From assembly GCF_000003605.2 (NCBI RefSeq), contig NW_003141812.1, positions 139,357-174,057 of the forward strand: a DNA stretch of 34,701 bases, given 5' to 3'. Source of the DNA: Saccoglossus kowalevskii (Eukaryota; Hemichordata; Enteropneusta; Harrimaniidae). This document shows, one piece after another, positions 1 to 11,300 of this stretch. The notes under the pieces are model-generated. The model made no database searches. It saw nothing but the letters and a program-made list of their open reading frames with translations, and was not told the origin of the DNA. Position numbers and translations under genes: made by a program. Position 1 is the stretch's first letter; every line of letters starts with the position of its first letter.

Positions 1-19
1 TTGATGCACGTCTTTTTTT

Positions 20-330
20 TTTTGGATCAAGTTTGAAATGGCCGACTGGCGGCCATTTTGTTAAAGAATTCAGTTCTGGATCCGTATCCAAGACATGTCT
101 GGATTGATCAAGTTCAAACTTCACACACACATGGTACATCATGTCACAAATAGATATGTGCCTTTGTTTCATTATCTGCTTAACAATAGCGAAATGATGG
201 CCATTTTAAGGCCGAAAATGCATCAAAATCACGTATTTTCACAATTCCAGAACCGGATCTCAGTCATGCATGGATGGATTTTGTTCAGATTTAGCACAAT
301 GTGTTGTACATATGCAGGTGCATTTCGGTC
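20..330. repeat. Dispersed repeat with 'atggccgactggcggccat' motif
   Basis: Phrases such as AATGGCCGACTGGCGGCCAT, CTGGATCC..., 'cttcacacacacatggtac' and 'tgtgcctttgtttcat' recur in the same order at 5960-6470. It is a diverged repeat of unknown class; local palindrome GGCCGACTGGCGGCC. Confidence 0.65.
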
Positions 331-920
331 ATGATCTGCTTTGAATGTATATGTCACTCAAATATGAACGGAACGGGGACGTGTCATTGACAATGACTTG
401 TCTTATATTCTTCAATATTTCTGGTAATGAACAGACAAAATTAAGGTCAATTTTCATTTTTTACTAAAAAAATTTGTTATTTTTGTCCCGATCTTCGTAA
501 GGTAAGTGCAGACTATAAACTGGACTATTTTGTGAGGAAAAGAGAGAATGGGTGGTGAAAAGGTTAATGCACTAACTAACAATAAGCAATTAATACAAAC
601 AATATTTAAATGTATTCAATATACTTTTTAGTTGCTTTTAAACAAAGAAATCGTCTATACATTGTTTTTGGGATGTTAGCAGTTAGCATTTTCCCATTTA
701 ATAGATCAATAAAACCTGTACTAAAGTTGGGAAACATCAGGCAGAATCTCAGTGGAATTTATTCGGCCGTTTTGAAGAGTTATGACACAAAGCTACTTAC
801 GCGGGACTGTTTGATAATAAGTAACGGGCAAATGAGAGGAGTAAAAAGACATACAAGTTCTTTTGCTTTCGTCAAACAATAAACCATGCCCACCCTTGGA
901 GCGATAAGTTTATGATCACT

Positions 921-1218
921 GTTTACTCAGATTGAACACTGTGTCAATGCTATTGTCTATTGCATTTATTCGGCATTTAAAAAATATCACCCCATCTGTT
1001 TATTTGACGCAGTGCATGTCTTAGTAGATGGTCGGATTGATATACTTTGCGGTTCAGATAACTGGCAAGGTTTACTCAAATTGAACATTGTGTCAATGCT
1101 ATTGTTCGTTGCATTCAATCGCCATTTTAAAAATATTACCCCATCTGTTTATTTGACGCAATGCACGTCTCAGTAGAGGAACGGATTTATATACTTTGCG
1201 GTTCAGATCACTGGCAAG
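921..1218. repeat. Direct tandem duplication, about 149-bp unit, two copies
   Basis: Unit 921-1069 and unit 1070-1218 share TTTACTCARATTGAACAYTG, ACCCCATCTGTTTATTTGAC and ATATACTTTGCGGTTCAGAT at matching offsets. Substitutions throughout show it is not very recent. Confidence 0.85.
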
Positions 1219-1639
1219 GGTGATGTGAGGATAAACGTTTCGCCATGAGCCAACAACCTTGGTTTGTTTATGGTACTTGAATATCTATTGTGCAGATTAC
1301 CAAAACGAGCAATAAAAGCATTGAAAAGGGAATACCCCCAGGTTTATTGAAATGTTCAGATACTGTGTGACATTATCACAATGATTTGATGATTGTTGGT
1401 GATGAAAAATAACCTTGATGCGAAGCGGCCCATAAAGTTTGTTGATTGTCAGATGAGGGTGAAATACATCTACATCAGTCTTGGTGTTTAACCATCAATT
1501 CTAATTTTTGCTGTGATATAACTGAACTATTCGTTATATGATTTAATTTCATGCAAAGGTGCAGGAAGTCACAGTCAATTTCACAACATTATTTACAGAC
1601 ACTATTTAATCATCAAAGTACAAAAAAATTATTTTTTTC

Positions 1640-1972
1640 GATCCGCTATCGCGAAGCTGTTTATATTACTGTCCGTCGTCGTCCGTCATTGTCGTCAACT
1701 TTGCAATTTCAACTTCTTCTTCAAAACCGCAAGTCAGAATGTTTTCAAATTTGATATGCAAATACCTTGGATGGTTCTTTCTCAGATTTGTTCATTTCAT
1801 GTCAATATCTCAAATTCTTCATTTTTGGTAAAAAGTGATATTTTCGAATTTTGATAAGTCAGATTGCTTTGATACTATACATACTGTTCATTTTCTAATG
1901 ATATCTTCAGTTCTTAATTGAAATGTGTCTTGCTAACAGCGGAACTATCTCAGCCGACATGTTGCTTGTTAT
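1640..1972 (+). mobile_element. Copy A of hairpin-ended repeat with 157-bp internal units
   Basis: It contains the family's internal phrases (GTCCGTCGTCGTCCGTC, CTCAGATTTGTTCATTTC, GGTAAAAAGTGATATTTTCG) and the right end (GCTAACAGCGGAACTATCTC ... TGCTTGTT). The left terminal hairpin is largely lost. See the complete copy at 18670-19385. Confidence 0.75.
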
Positions 1973-2185
1973 TTTTTATTTTTGTTTATTTGTGACTGTT
2001 TTTTTTTTTGTTGCTGTTTTTTTAGATTTTTCTATGTCCCATCCCAGTCACATTTAAAAATTGAAAAAAAAAATGGAGCTTATACCTACATTAGATTTTA
2101 GTCAGATTGTAGTTTTAATATTATTCTAAAAGTAGAAATTAATAAATATTTAATAATTTCCTATTCTATTCATTCTGTTTCACAG

Positions 2186-2322
2186 CTGGTTCATACGTAG
2201 CTTTAACGTTACTTGGAAGACCTCCAGGATCTAACTACCCTCCCCTACCACCGCCACATGTTCCTGCTCCACCTGCTCCTTATACAGGAAGACCAGAAGT
2301 CACCGGACCCCAGCCTGCTGTG
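2186..2322 (+). CDS. ARHGEF11/12-like: Exon 1 in window: last PDZ beta-strand and proline-rich tail
   Basis: The acceptor follows a pyrimidine tract ending TTTCACAG; the donor is GTGAGT. The first two bases complete a codon begun in the exon upstream of the window, then 45 codons follow. GSYVALTLLGRPPGS is the terminal strand of the PDZ domain, which in vertebrate family members binds C-terminal peptides of plexin-B and LPA receptors. A proline-rich run (PPLPPPHVPAPPAPY) follows, a plausible SH3/EVH1 or profilin ligand (inference). The exon ends in phase 0. Confidence 0.92.
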
Positions 2323-5300
2323 GTGAGTAGACCATCATGAAACCTCAGAGACAGTTATGACTTGTCTCTAGCCAACAAAATTCTTATGTAATATTCTGTT
2401 GTAATTAACCTTAGGCACAGGTGGCCATAGAAAGCTTGTTAACAGCTTGACAAGGGAACCATGCAAATTATTTTCTCCTCTCAAATAGAGTTCTATCGTA
2501 CACCCTTTGATTGCGTCTACCGTTCCCCTGATCATTGTGACCTGTAACTAGAACAATGGCAGAGTCTGAGAGAATGGAACAAAATTGAGTACAAGTCGCA
2601 TGTTTCTCTCGTTTTCAATTAGATCTCTTGGCCATTTGCGTCCAAGATCTATTCAACTGGACTGGACTCAAAATCTCAGAAATCTTTAGTAGTGAAATAT
2701 CTTCAAATGGAAAGTCATAGTGACTTAATTCTGTCATCGATTATGCCCTCAATAATTTTAAATTTAGTAATCGTAAATACATTGTACCTTTGATAATTTC
2801 ATCCTTGTATGCATTTGTTGAATACAAAAAATATTAATTTCGACTAGTGTTATTATTATTAAAAAAAAGCAAATGATTAAAGCAGGAGGGGTCGTCACCT
2901 GCGCACGTGCGGGAATTGAGTCCCAAGCGACAATAACAACATGCGCTAAAAACACAAAGGCTCATGAGTAGACGCTTGTTTGTAAACAATGACAGGCTAT
3001 GGCCATCTGACGTATGTGCAGGTGACGACTCCCCTGCTTTAAGTAGCTGGCTAAAGTCCTTTAATATGAATATAATTTATAGATATGGATTAAATTTGTC
3101 AGGTAGCAATGTCTGTTGGTAAAATACACAAATAGGCCAATTTTTGACCGCTAGTGATGTAATTTTCAAGCCCATTAATGAAGTTGATCAATGACTAGAC
3201 ATTTTACCAGCGTTCTTGGGGACCACAGGTACAGTATTTGGAAAATAAGACATTGACACACTGCTGTCACTAGAGGGCATTGTTGTGCATATACAAGTAC
3301 AAAGATTCAGACTAATGCAGTACTAAAGATGTTACATTCTTCCCAGGAAAGATGTAAGTTTGCTCTGAGAAGCCAAATTTCAGGCTTGGTCTGCCCAACT
3401 AAATTTGTATAACTAGAATAAAATTTGTGTTCCGGGGAGCATAAACAGGTTAACAGTGATACCTATCATATATTTCAATTATTCACTGGGTTTTAATTTC
3501 TCTATTTTCGCTGATAACTGAAATCTGCTTAGTTAAATCTATGTCAACATGTAAAATAACAATAAAACTCGTTGTTTCCTTGACAAATTCGTGAAATTAA
3601 AACACATGAATATGCTCAAAACATTAAAATAGCGAAATTAAATGTCAGTTTAAATAAATGGTTTTACAGTATTGGTCAAGTTTTATTATTTACCAGTAAT
3701 TCATAAGTTTATGTATCATGTTGACCTTTGACCTGTCACTGATGTAATTTTGACCCTTGACCAATAGTATCCAACATGTGGTTGTTTTTTTTATTTTCTT
3801 CATATCACGTTTTTCATCTTTTCATGATTTGTTGTTGTTGTAATTTTTCCTATCATCACTTATGTTACTTCAGGTAATGTAAAACTTGCACCTCTTATTT
3901 CCATTAATCTCATTGCAAAGTCTATCAACTTAGGGGTTCTTATTTTGTCATTCCCTAATAACTAGGGAGTCTTTATTTTAACACCATGGTACAGTACAGT
4001 CCTGTGGTAACTTAACTTCAAAGCTGGCTTTACCTTCTCATAAGAACTCGTAATAATAATTTCAACTTATTGTTATAATTTCAACTAATTTTTACCAATG
4101 TTACCAATATGGGACATATTTAGATATGTAGAGGTTGTGAAAACAAGCTAAGCTAGGTCAAAGTTACGTACTGTAGGTATCATACCATCTGGTTAGAAAT
4201 GAACTGAATATTTCACTACTTTTGAAAGCCTGAGATGAGACTTGTCGTGTCATAATTTTGTTGCACCATGTCTTACACTTGACTTTCTTTTTCTCATCAT
4301 ACTCCATCAATTTTCTCCTAATGCAGCCGGAAAAAGATGAGGAATTGAGGCAGGAGCGCATCAATGTTATGCGGCAAATGTTAGACCAGGAAATGGAATT
4401 ATTTCAGGTTTGTTAGGAATATATCTAGTATCACATTATTACCCTTCCTTCTTTCTTCCCCAGAAAACATGAATCTGGTATCTGTATAATAATTATGGTA
4501 TATGTTGTCATGGTATCTATACATGTAGCTATGGTATCTGTAGCTATGGTATCTGTAGCTACATGTATGGTATCTGTAGCTATGGTATTTGTAACTATGG
4601 TATCTGTAACTGTGGTATCTATCTAGCTATAGTGTCTTGTGTCATGGTACATGACGCTATGGTATTTGTAACCATAGAATTTTGTAGCTTTGTTATATGT
4701 TGTCATGATATATAAGCGTTTGTATCTGCAACCATGGTATCTATGGTATTGGAACGTAGCTATGGCTTCTGTACATGTACCTGTAGTCATGATAGGTACC
4801 ATGGTAACTATATCTGTGGTTTCTAGAAATTTAGCTCTAGTTTCTATAGTCAATCTTTGTAACTATAGTATCTGTAACTATGGTATTGGTAGCTTATGGT
4901 ATCAGTAGGCATGGTGTCTGTAACCATGGTGCATGTATCTATGTATCTATCTAGGTTTCCATGCTAGTGTGTTTTATTGTTATGGTTGTTCTACATTGTG
5001 TGACACTCCAACATCAACAGTGACCTGTGATCTGACCTGTGACATGTAATTACTTGATCACCTATAATAAAATACTGTAAAAAGATTAATTATTCACTGG
5101 GTTTTAATTTTGCTTATTTGGCTGACTGGAAAATGTGCAAAATTAAAACTCAGTGAATATGTAAAATTTTGCATAGAACACATTATCTAAATAATAAAAC
5201 AGTGAATTTAAAACCCACTGAATATTCCACAAAATCTTAAATCAGCGAAATTTAAACCCACGGAAAATTAGTCATTTTACAGGAGCTTTGTTTGAAAAAG

Positions 5301-8300
5301 TATGTGACTGTGCTTGGATGGTATAGCATCTAGTAACATAACATTGCTCTGATGCATGAAATTTTGCAAACCATTCGTTTAATTAGGCTTATAATTCTGA
5401 GTGATGCACTTTCAAATTGGATTTGTTGATGTGAGTGATATATTGAGTTGGCATGACTTCATGAACTCAATATCTATCATTTGTAATTCAATCTGTATGA
5501 TGGTGTTATGGCAAACCTTGCATGATGCAATCAAGACATGTCAGGCTGTTGATGGCTGTTGTATTTACATACATACAGCAGAAGAAGTGGTTTGCATGTC
5601 TTCAGTAGTTAGGCTTCAAAATTCTGATCTATATATTATACTCACTTACTTGAATTTATATCATGTTCATTTAACTGGTAATATTAATTATTTTAATTTG
5701 ATAGCATGCACAATATTTTTGCACCATTTCCATATTTTTAATAATTAAACTAACTCCATACAATTTTTGCATGGTTTCATTTTTGATGTGATTTTTATTG
5801 CATTTTGTAATGTCTTTAAACCTTTTTTTTTCATATTCTTTCAGTTCCTACAGGGACTTACATTATCATTTTCATGCATGCATCTGTGCACACCTGTATC
5901 TCAGACATGCCTTGGCAGATTTTATTCAAAATTCACACATACGTCATAATACACATGCATCTATTCCATGATTCAATTCAAGATGGCTGAGTGTGCCATT
6001 TTAGTGCTAAGAATTTACCAAAATTAAACATGCTGGATCCTTGATGCACATAATTGAAAATGGCCAACTGGCAGCCATTTTTCCTTTTAACAAATACAGT
6101 TCCACTGTCATCTATGACATTCAAACTTCACACATCATGTCATACATAACCATGTGCATTTGTTTCATGATCCAATATAAAATGTCCGAATGGTGGCCAT
6201 TTTAGTGGTAAAATTTCTCCCATTCGGGAACTGGATCTTGGTTATGGTTGAAAATATTTTATGCAAACTTGGTATGTTCATTAAGCATAATGGGTCCTTG
6301 ATGTTAATTTTTTTCCATATTTGATTCAAAATGGCTGACTGATGGTTATTTTTTTTAATGAATGCTGTTCTGTAGCCATATTGCTAAAATAGATGGACTA
6401 ATCATGTATGTAACACATTTTCACATGCGTCTGTTTCAGAATTCAAGATAGCTGATTGTGATTTCTTGCAAGACATGCCTTATGAATGTTATGGGCAGAA
6501 TGAAAGAAGAAATCACACAAATAAACTGACTCCTTTTTGTATCACGTCTGTCACATGACTGCATGTATATATTTGATGTTGAAAGTCACTGAAAATTGAC
6601 TTGTCATTGATTTGTATAAACTTCTTTTTTTGTCCTCAGACAACTAAAGACGAATACGATAGAAATCCTTCAGATAAAATAAAGCGACAACTGGACGGTG
6701 GTACGACGCGAATTAAAGCACTTGAGCAACAATTGCGAAATCTTACAGGTGATTCTATGTCATCAAAGGTAAATAATAACTGCATTACTAGGGGGTCTTT
6801 TTTGTGTTTTTTTAGGCATTTAATTATTCATCTTATGGCTTCTCAGAAATCTTCCAAAAAAAATGTTTTTACTTCTAAAAAGGGGTCATTTGTTTGGTTA
6901 TTTTCTGTGTAGTTAGGTCCTCTTTTGTATTGTCATTGCAGTTAAAGGGTCATTTATATTGTTATTTGTTCTACAGTTAGGGGGTCTTTTGTATTGTGTC
7001 TTGCTCTCTGGGCTCTAAATTTATGTCATGCCCCCTAAGCTTCTCATGTATAGAAGGTTTTTATGCGGTTGAGCACCTAGCTTGGTATTCTTTCTCTGCA
7101 TATAAAACTGATGTATGCTTTCTTTAAAGCATGGTAGTCGTCGTGCCACGCATGCGCGAGATATATGGGTTTCATATAAACAAAGATAGCGACTTTGTGC
7201 TGTTGCGCAGATCCACGAGTACTGTAAAATGACTAATTTTCACTGGGTTTAAATTTCACTGATTTACCATTTCAGGCATATTCAGTGAGTTTTAAATTCA
7301 CGGTTTCGTCATTTAGATAATGTGTTCTATGCTAAATTTTACATATTCACTGTGTTTTAATTTAGCGCATTTTTCCAGTCAGCGAAATAAGCTAAATTAA
7401 AACCCAGTGAATAATTACCCCTTTTACAGTATGAACTGAGGCATTACTAAGCTTCAATCAGGTATTTTTTAGGTGATTGGAATGTATTGAAGGAGTCACC
7501 GGCGGTAATCAGTTCAAGTCGCGCCCAGGTCGAACCTCATACTTGTGATTTCATTAGAAGAGCACATTGGATTGTGGGAAAATCAATGTTTATCAACACA
7601 AATGTCACACATGCGCAGCGCAACGACTACCGCCCTTCAAATTATGCCTGTTTTCCTAAAAAAACATATTGTAATCTAGTTTAATTTGCAAGGCAAGTGA
7701 ACAGGCTTAGTCTTACACAAGATTATGACCTTATTTATGGAAATGGACTATAAATTTGTATGTGATTCATGCTTCCCACTCCAGACCAGAATTATATTAT
7801 GAAAACTGGCAGCTAGAATGAAAACCTATCTGTAAAATAAATTTCTACTAGACCTTAATACTAAGCAATGGCTTACTCTGCTGAAATACCAAGATGGGTG
7901 ACCTTTGTAGGTTTTGCACCAAACTGCTGTTGTCAGCATATTCTATACTGTGTATCTTTTCAAATATCATATAATATTTTCTTTCTGTGCCTATTTTAAT
8001 GATCTAGTATATAATAAATGCAATTTTTCGTTTATGTGCACTGGAGACTTATTTTCTGAATAAGCAAATAGCAGTAAAGTGTGCTAATGTTATTTTTTGT
8101 AACTTGAATCACTTTTACATCTTACTGATGGTCTTTTTTTCTCTCTTTGTGCTCTTATTACTCCCTTTTCTGTCTTTCTTCTTTTTGTTACGTCTTTCTG
8201 TAAATTGTACATAATTGTCCTACTGCTACAGATATTTGCATTGACTGGTATACCTCTATCGCCTCCACCCTCACCTTCACCATATTCTCAGGTAATTTAA

Positions 8301-11300
8301 TGCCTGTTGATGCAATCTCTGCTTTTTAACATTTTTGCTTGACACTAACCCCCACTCTCTTTTATTTCATTGTTTAGTCTATTGTCATAGTGCAGATGAA
8401 TAAGATCTCAGATATTGACTTGTTTTTGGTACTACTTTTTTTCATGCATCGGAATACATACTTTTGGAATAGTGTTATATACATTTAACCTGATCACCAG
8501 GTGTATTGATATGTAAAAAAAGTAGTTCTCTTGAGGCAGCTTTTAAAATGATAAAATAAACAATAATAATGATTGTGACAATAATCCACTTTCTTTGATG
8601 TTTTGTGTGTTTCTGATTGCATATGAACATGTTTTCTCCAATTCAATTCAATTTTGGCCTAAACAGATTGACAGTTATTTTTGATCAAATATTTCAAACT
8701 AATTAACATGAATGGTGACTGTGATATAAACTGCCAAATATATCTGGTGTAATTTTTTCCATATTTCATGAATTTTGTCTAATTTTCAAATAATTAATTT
8801 GCAAGAGTTTGATTGTTTTTGTGTTTTCTGCACTGTGTTTTATATCTATATTTCTATCTTTTCTTGTTTTTTCAATCCTATGACTTATACATATCCCAGT
8901 GTTCTCTGCAAGAATGTGTAGATGGTGTTCTTCCCAGAAATTGTGTTTATTCTCTGAACGTCATGTTGGCTCTATAATTTTTGCTATTGGTGAAGTTGAG
9001 CTCATGCTTTGTCTTGTTAGCCAGCATATGCAAATTACTCTTGCCAAGATATGCTAATTGCACTTGCTAAAATATGCAAATTTGACCTGCCAAGATATGT
9101 AAATATCTCTTGCCAGGATATACTGAGTTGACCTGCCAAGATGTGCTAATTGGACTTACAGATATGCAAATTCGACTTGCCAAGATATGCAAATTGACTT
9201 GCCAAGATATGCAAATTCGACTTGCCAAGATATGCAAATTCGACTTGCCAAGATGTGCAAATTTGACTTGCCAAGATATGCAAATTTGACTTGCCAAGAT
9301 ATGCAAATTTGACTTGCCAAGATATGCAAATTTGACTTGCCAAGATATGCAAATTTGACTTGCCAAGATATGCAAATTCGACTTGCCAAGATATGCAAAT
9401 TTGATTTGCCAAGATATGCAAATTTGACTTGCCAAGATATGCAAATTTGACTTGCCAAGATATGCAAATTTGACTTGCCAAGATGTGCAAATTTGACTTG
9501 CCAAGATATGCAAATTTGACTTGCCAAGATATGCAAATTCGACTTGCCAAGATATGCAAATTCGACTTGCCAAGATATGCAAATTCGACTTGCCAAGATA
9601 TGCAAATTCGACTTGCCAAAATATGCAAATTTAGCTTGCTAAAATATGTAAATTCGACTTGCCAAGATATGCAAATTCGACTTGCCAAGATATGCAAATT
9701 TGACTTGCCAAGATATGCAAATTCGACTTGCCAAGATGTGCAAATTTGACTTGTTTTTATGACACTGCTCTTTTTAGTAAATATTTTTGTTTGTTTTTGA
9801 CTTAAAAAACTACAAAGCAAATTATACCATAGGTTTAAATGCCTAATATTGCTTGGTGAGAACACTGGTGTTGTTATTTTGAACTAATGCATATTAACCT
9901 TAGTGACTTGTTCAACAGTGGCAATAATAACATTATTATTCTCTGTATGTATTGGCCATTTATTTGATTGTAATATGTCAAATTTGTGTCAGTTCAGGAA
10001 GCTGACCACCTAAGTTGGTTAGAAAATACAGCCACCACAAAATGTAACTTAACCTCTGAGTTATTTAGAAAATGATCTGTAGTCATTTCTAGCAATTAGA
10101 ACAGCTCATTCCATGGCATTATGTTTCTACTGAATTATTGAGTGTGAACATTTTACAATCTGTATCGTTTGTTTTATAGCAGATGTTGTCGGATTTACTG
10201 TTTCGTTCCTATCAGTGATGACTATCAAAGTTTAGATCAAAATAGGTAAACATCATGCCTAGTTGGAATGGTGCCGATTTAATTGCTTCAAGAATATAAC
10301 TGGGATACTGTGACTTCAATGCATCATTTAGGTTGATTTCTAATTTGATGTTCTTTATAGGATGACGAAGCCCCTTACTTTGGGCAACCACCCGCCATGG
10401 AGGGCGGATTCGAAACTATTACAGAACAACAAGGCAATGCATCAGAACAGCTTCTCTCAGAAGTAGATTATTATGAACCTGCTTCCCCAGAAGAAAGCAA
10501 GGCTGTGGACAATGATAGTCTGGATGGAGTGCCAGACGTACTCAGAGAGAATCAAATACAGGCCCATAGTTCGGCCGATGAAGACGATGAACCGATACCT
10601 TTTGGTATCGGTCCTACTGAAGCAAGGGAAAGTAAAGCACAGCAATCAGCGGTAAATATATCATTTACTTAAAGGGGCTTCTTCTCAGACTCTGCAGTTA
10701 GGGGGCCATTTGTTTGATTATTTTCTGTGTAGTTAGGTCCTCTTGCAGTTAAAAGTTCATTTGTAATGTTATTTATTCTACAGTTAGGGGGTCATTTGTG
10801 TTATTTGGTTTACAGTTACAGTGTCTGTTGTGTTCAATTTATGACGGTGATCTTGATCTTCAACTTTGTATTCATTTTATTTCTACATATTGTGCCAGGT
10901 GACCTGTCACTGTTGTTTTTCTGACTTTTTTTATGTCCGCTGTCGACTTTGTCTAGCGGAGCTTATCATATGAGTGATTGCCCGTCATCATCCGTGTCAA
11001 CTTTTTACTTTTGGTAAAAAGTTATATTTACTACAGGTAGACCTCTCTCAAATTTGTTGTGATGATTGGCATTCTTGGTAAAAATGACAATTTCGACTTC
11101 TTCATTGAAAACTAGTCTGATTGCTTTGATACTATACCTATAGGTATCTCAGGTAGAGGGCCATCCTCCTGTGATAATTCAATGTGCTATTCTAGTGTCC
11201 ACCAGGTCTGGTTGAACACAATCACCTGTGGCACCTTAACCAAGATTTCCTTCAAAGCCACATCTGTTAGCGAACATGTATGACATGCTCATTTGAGGTC

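Larger units (their letters stand above)
1..2185 (+). other. Intron upstream of exon 1
   Basis: No credible coding exon is seen. It holds old dispersed repeats (entries at 20-330, 921-1218 and 1640-1972) and AT-rich unique sequence. The earlier PDZ exons must be further upstream. Confidence 0.75.
2323..4326 (+). other. Intron 1
   Basis: It contains a TTAA-flanked MITE (2877-3042), a TA MITE remnant (3470-3671) and a DR1-like site (3722-3734). The rest is AT-rich sequence with no exon-like ORF. Confidence 0.8.
4408..6639 (+). other. Intron 2
   Basis: It holds a degenerate minisatellite (4490-4945), a TA MITE (5073-5282) and a dispersed repeat (5960-6470). The open frame at 5401-5748 shows no domain or coding bias and is judged spurious. 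Confidence 0.8.
6769..8231 (+). other. Intron 3
   Basis: Its first about 225 bp resemble the start of intron 5 (see repeat 6778-6995). It then holds a TTAA-ended element with a TA MITE inside (7124-7654). The rest is AT-rich with no exon seen. Confidence 0.8.

Noticed and set aside
5401-5748. 115-codon open frame in intron 2
   Set aside because: AT-driven composition, no recognisable motif, inside an intron of the opposite-evidence gene structure.
9025-9753. CRISPR array
   Set aside because: There are no unique spacers between repeats; units are head to tail, in an intron of an animal gene.
9067-9865. Long overlapping open frames over the minisatellite (up to 239 codons)
   Set aside because: They exist in all three minus frames because a 23-bp unit without stops cycles through frames. 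The predicted 23-residue repeat has no known counterpart and no start or splice context.
10397-10651. Independent gene starting at the ATG of 10397
   Set aside because: The reading continues upstream in frame to a clear acceptor at 10360, so the ATG is internal to exon 5.
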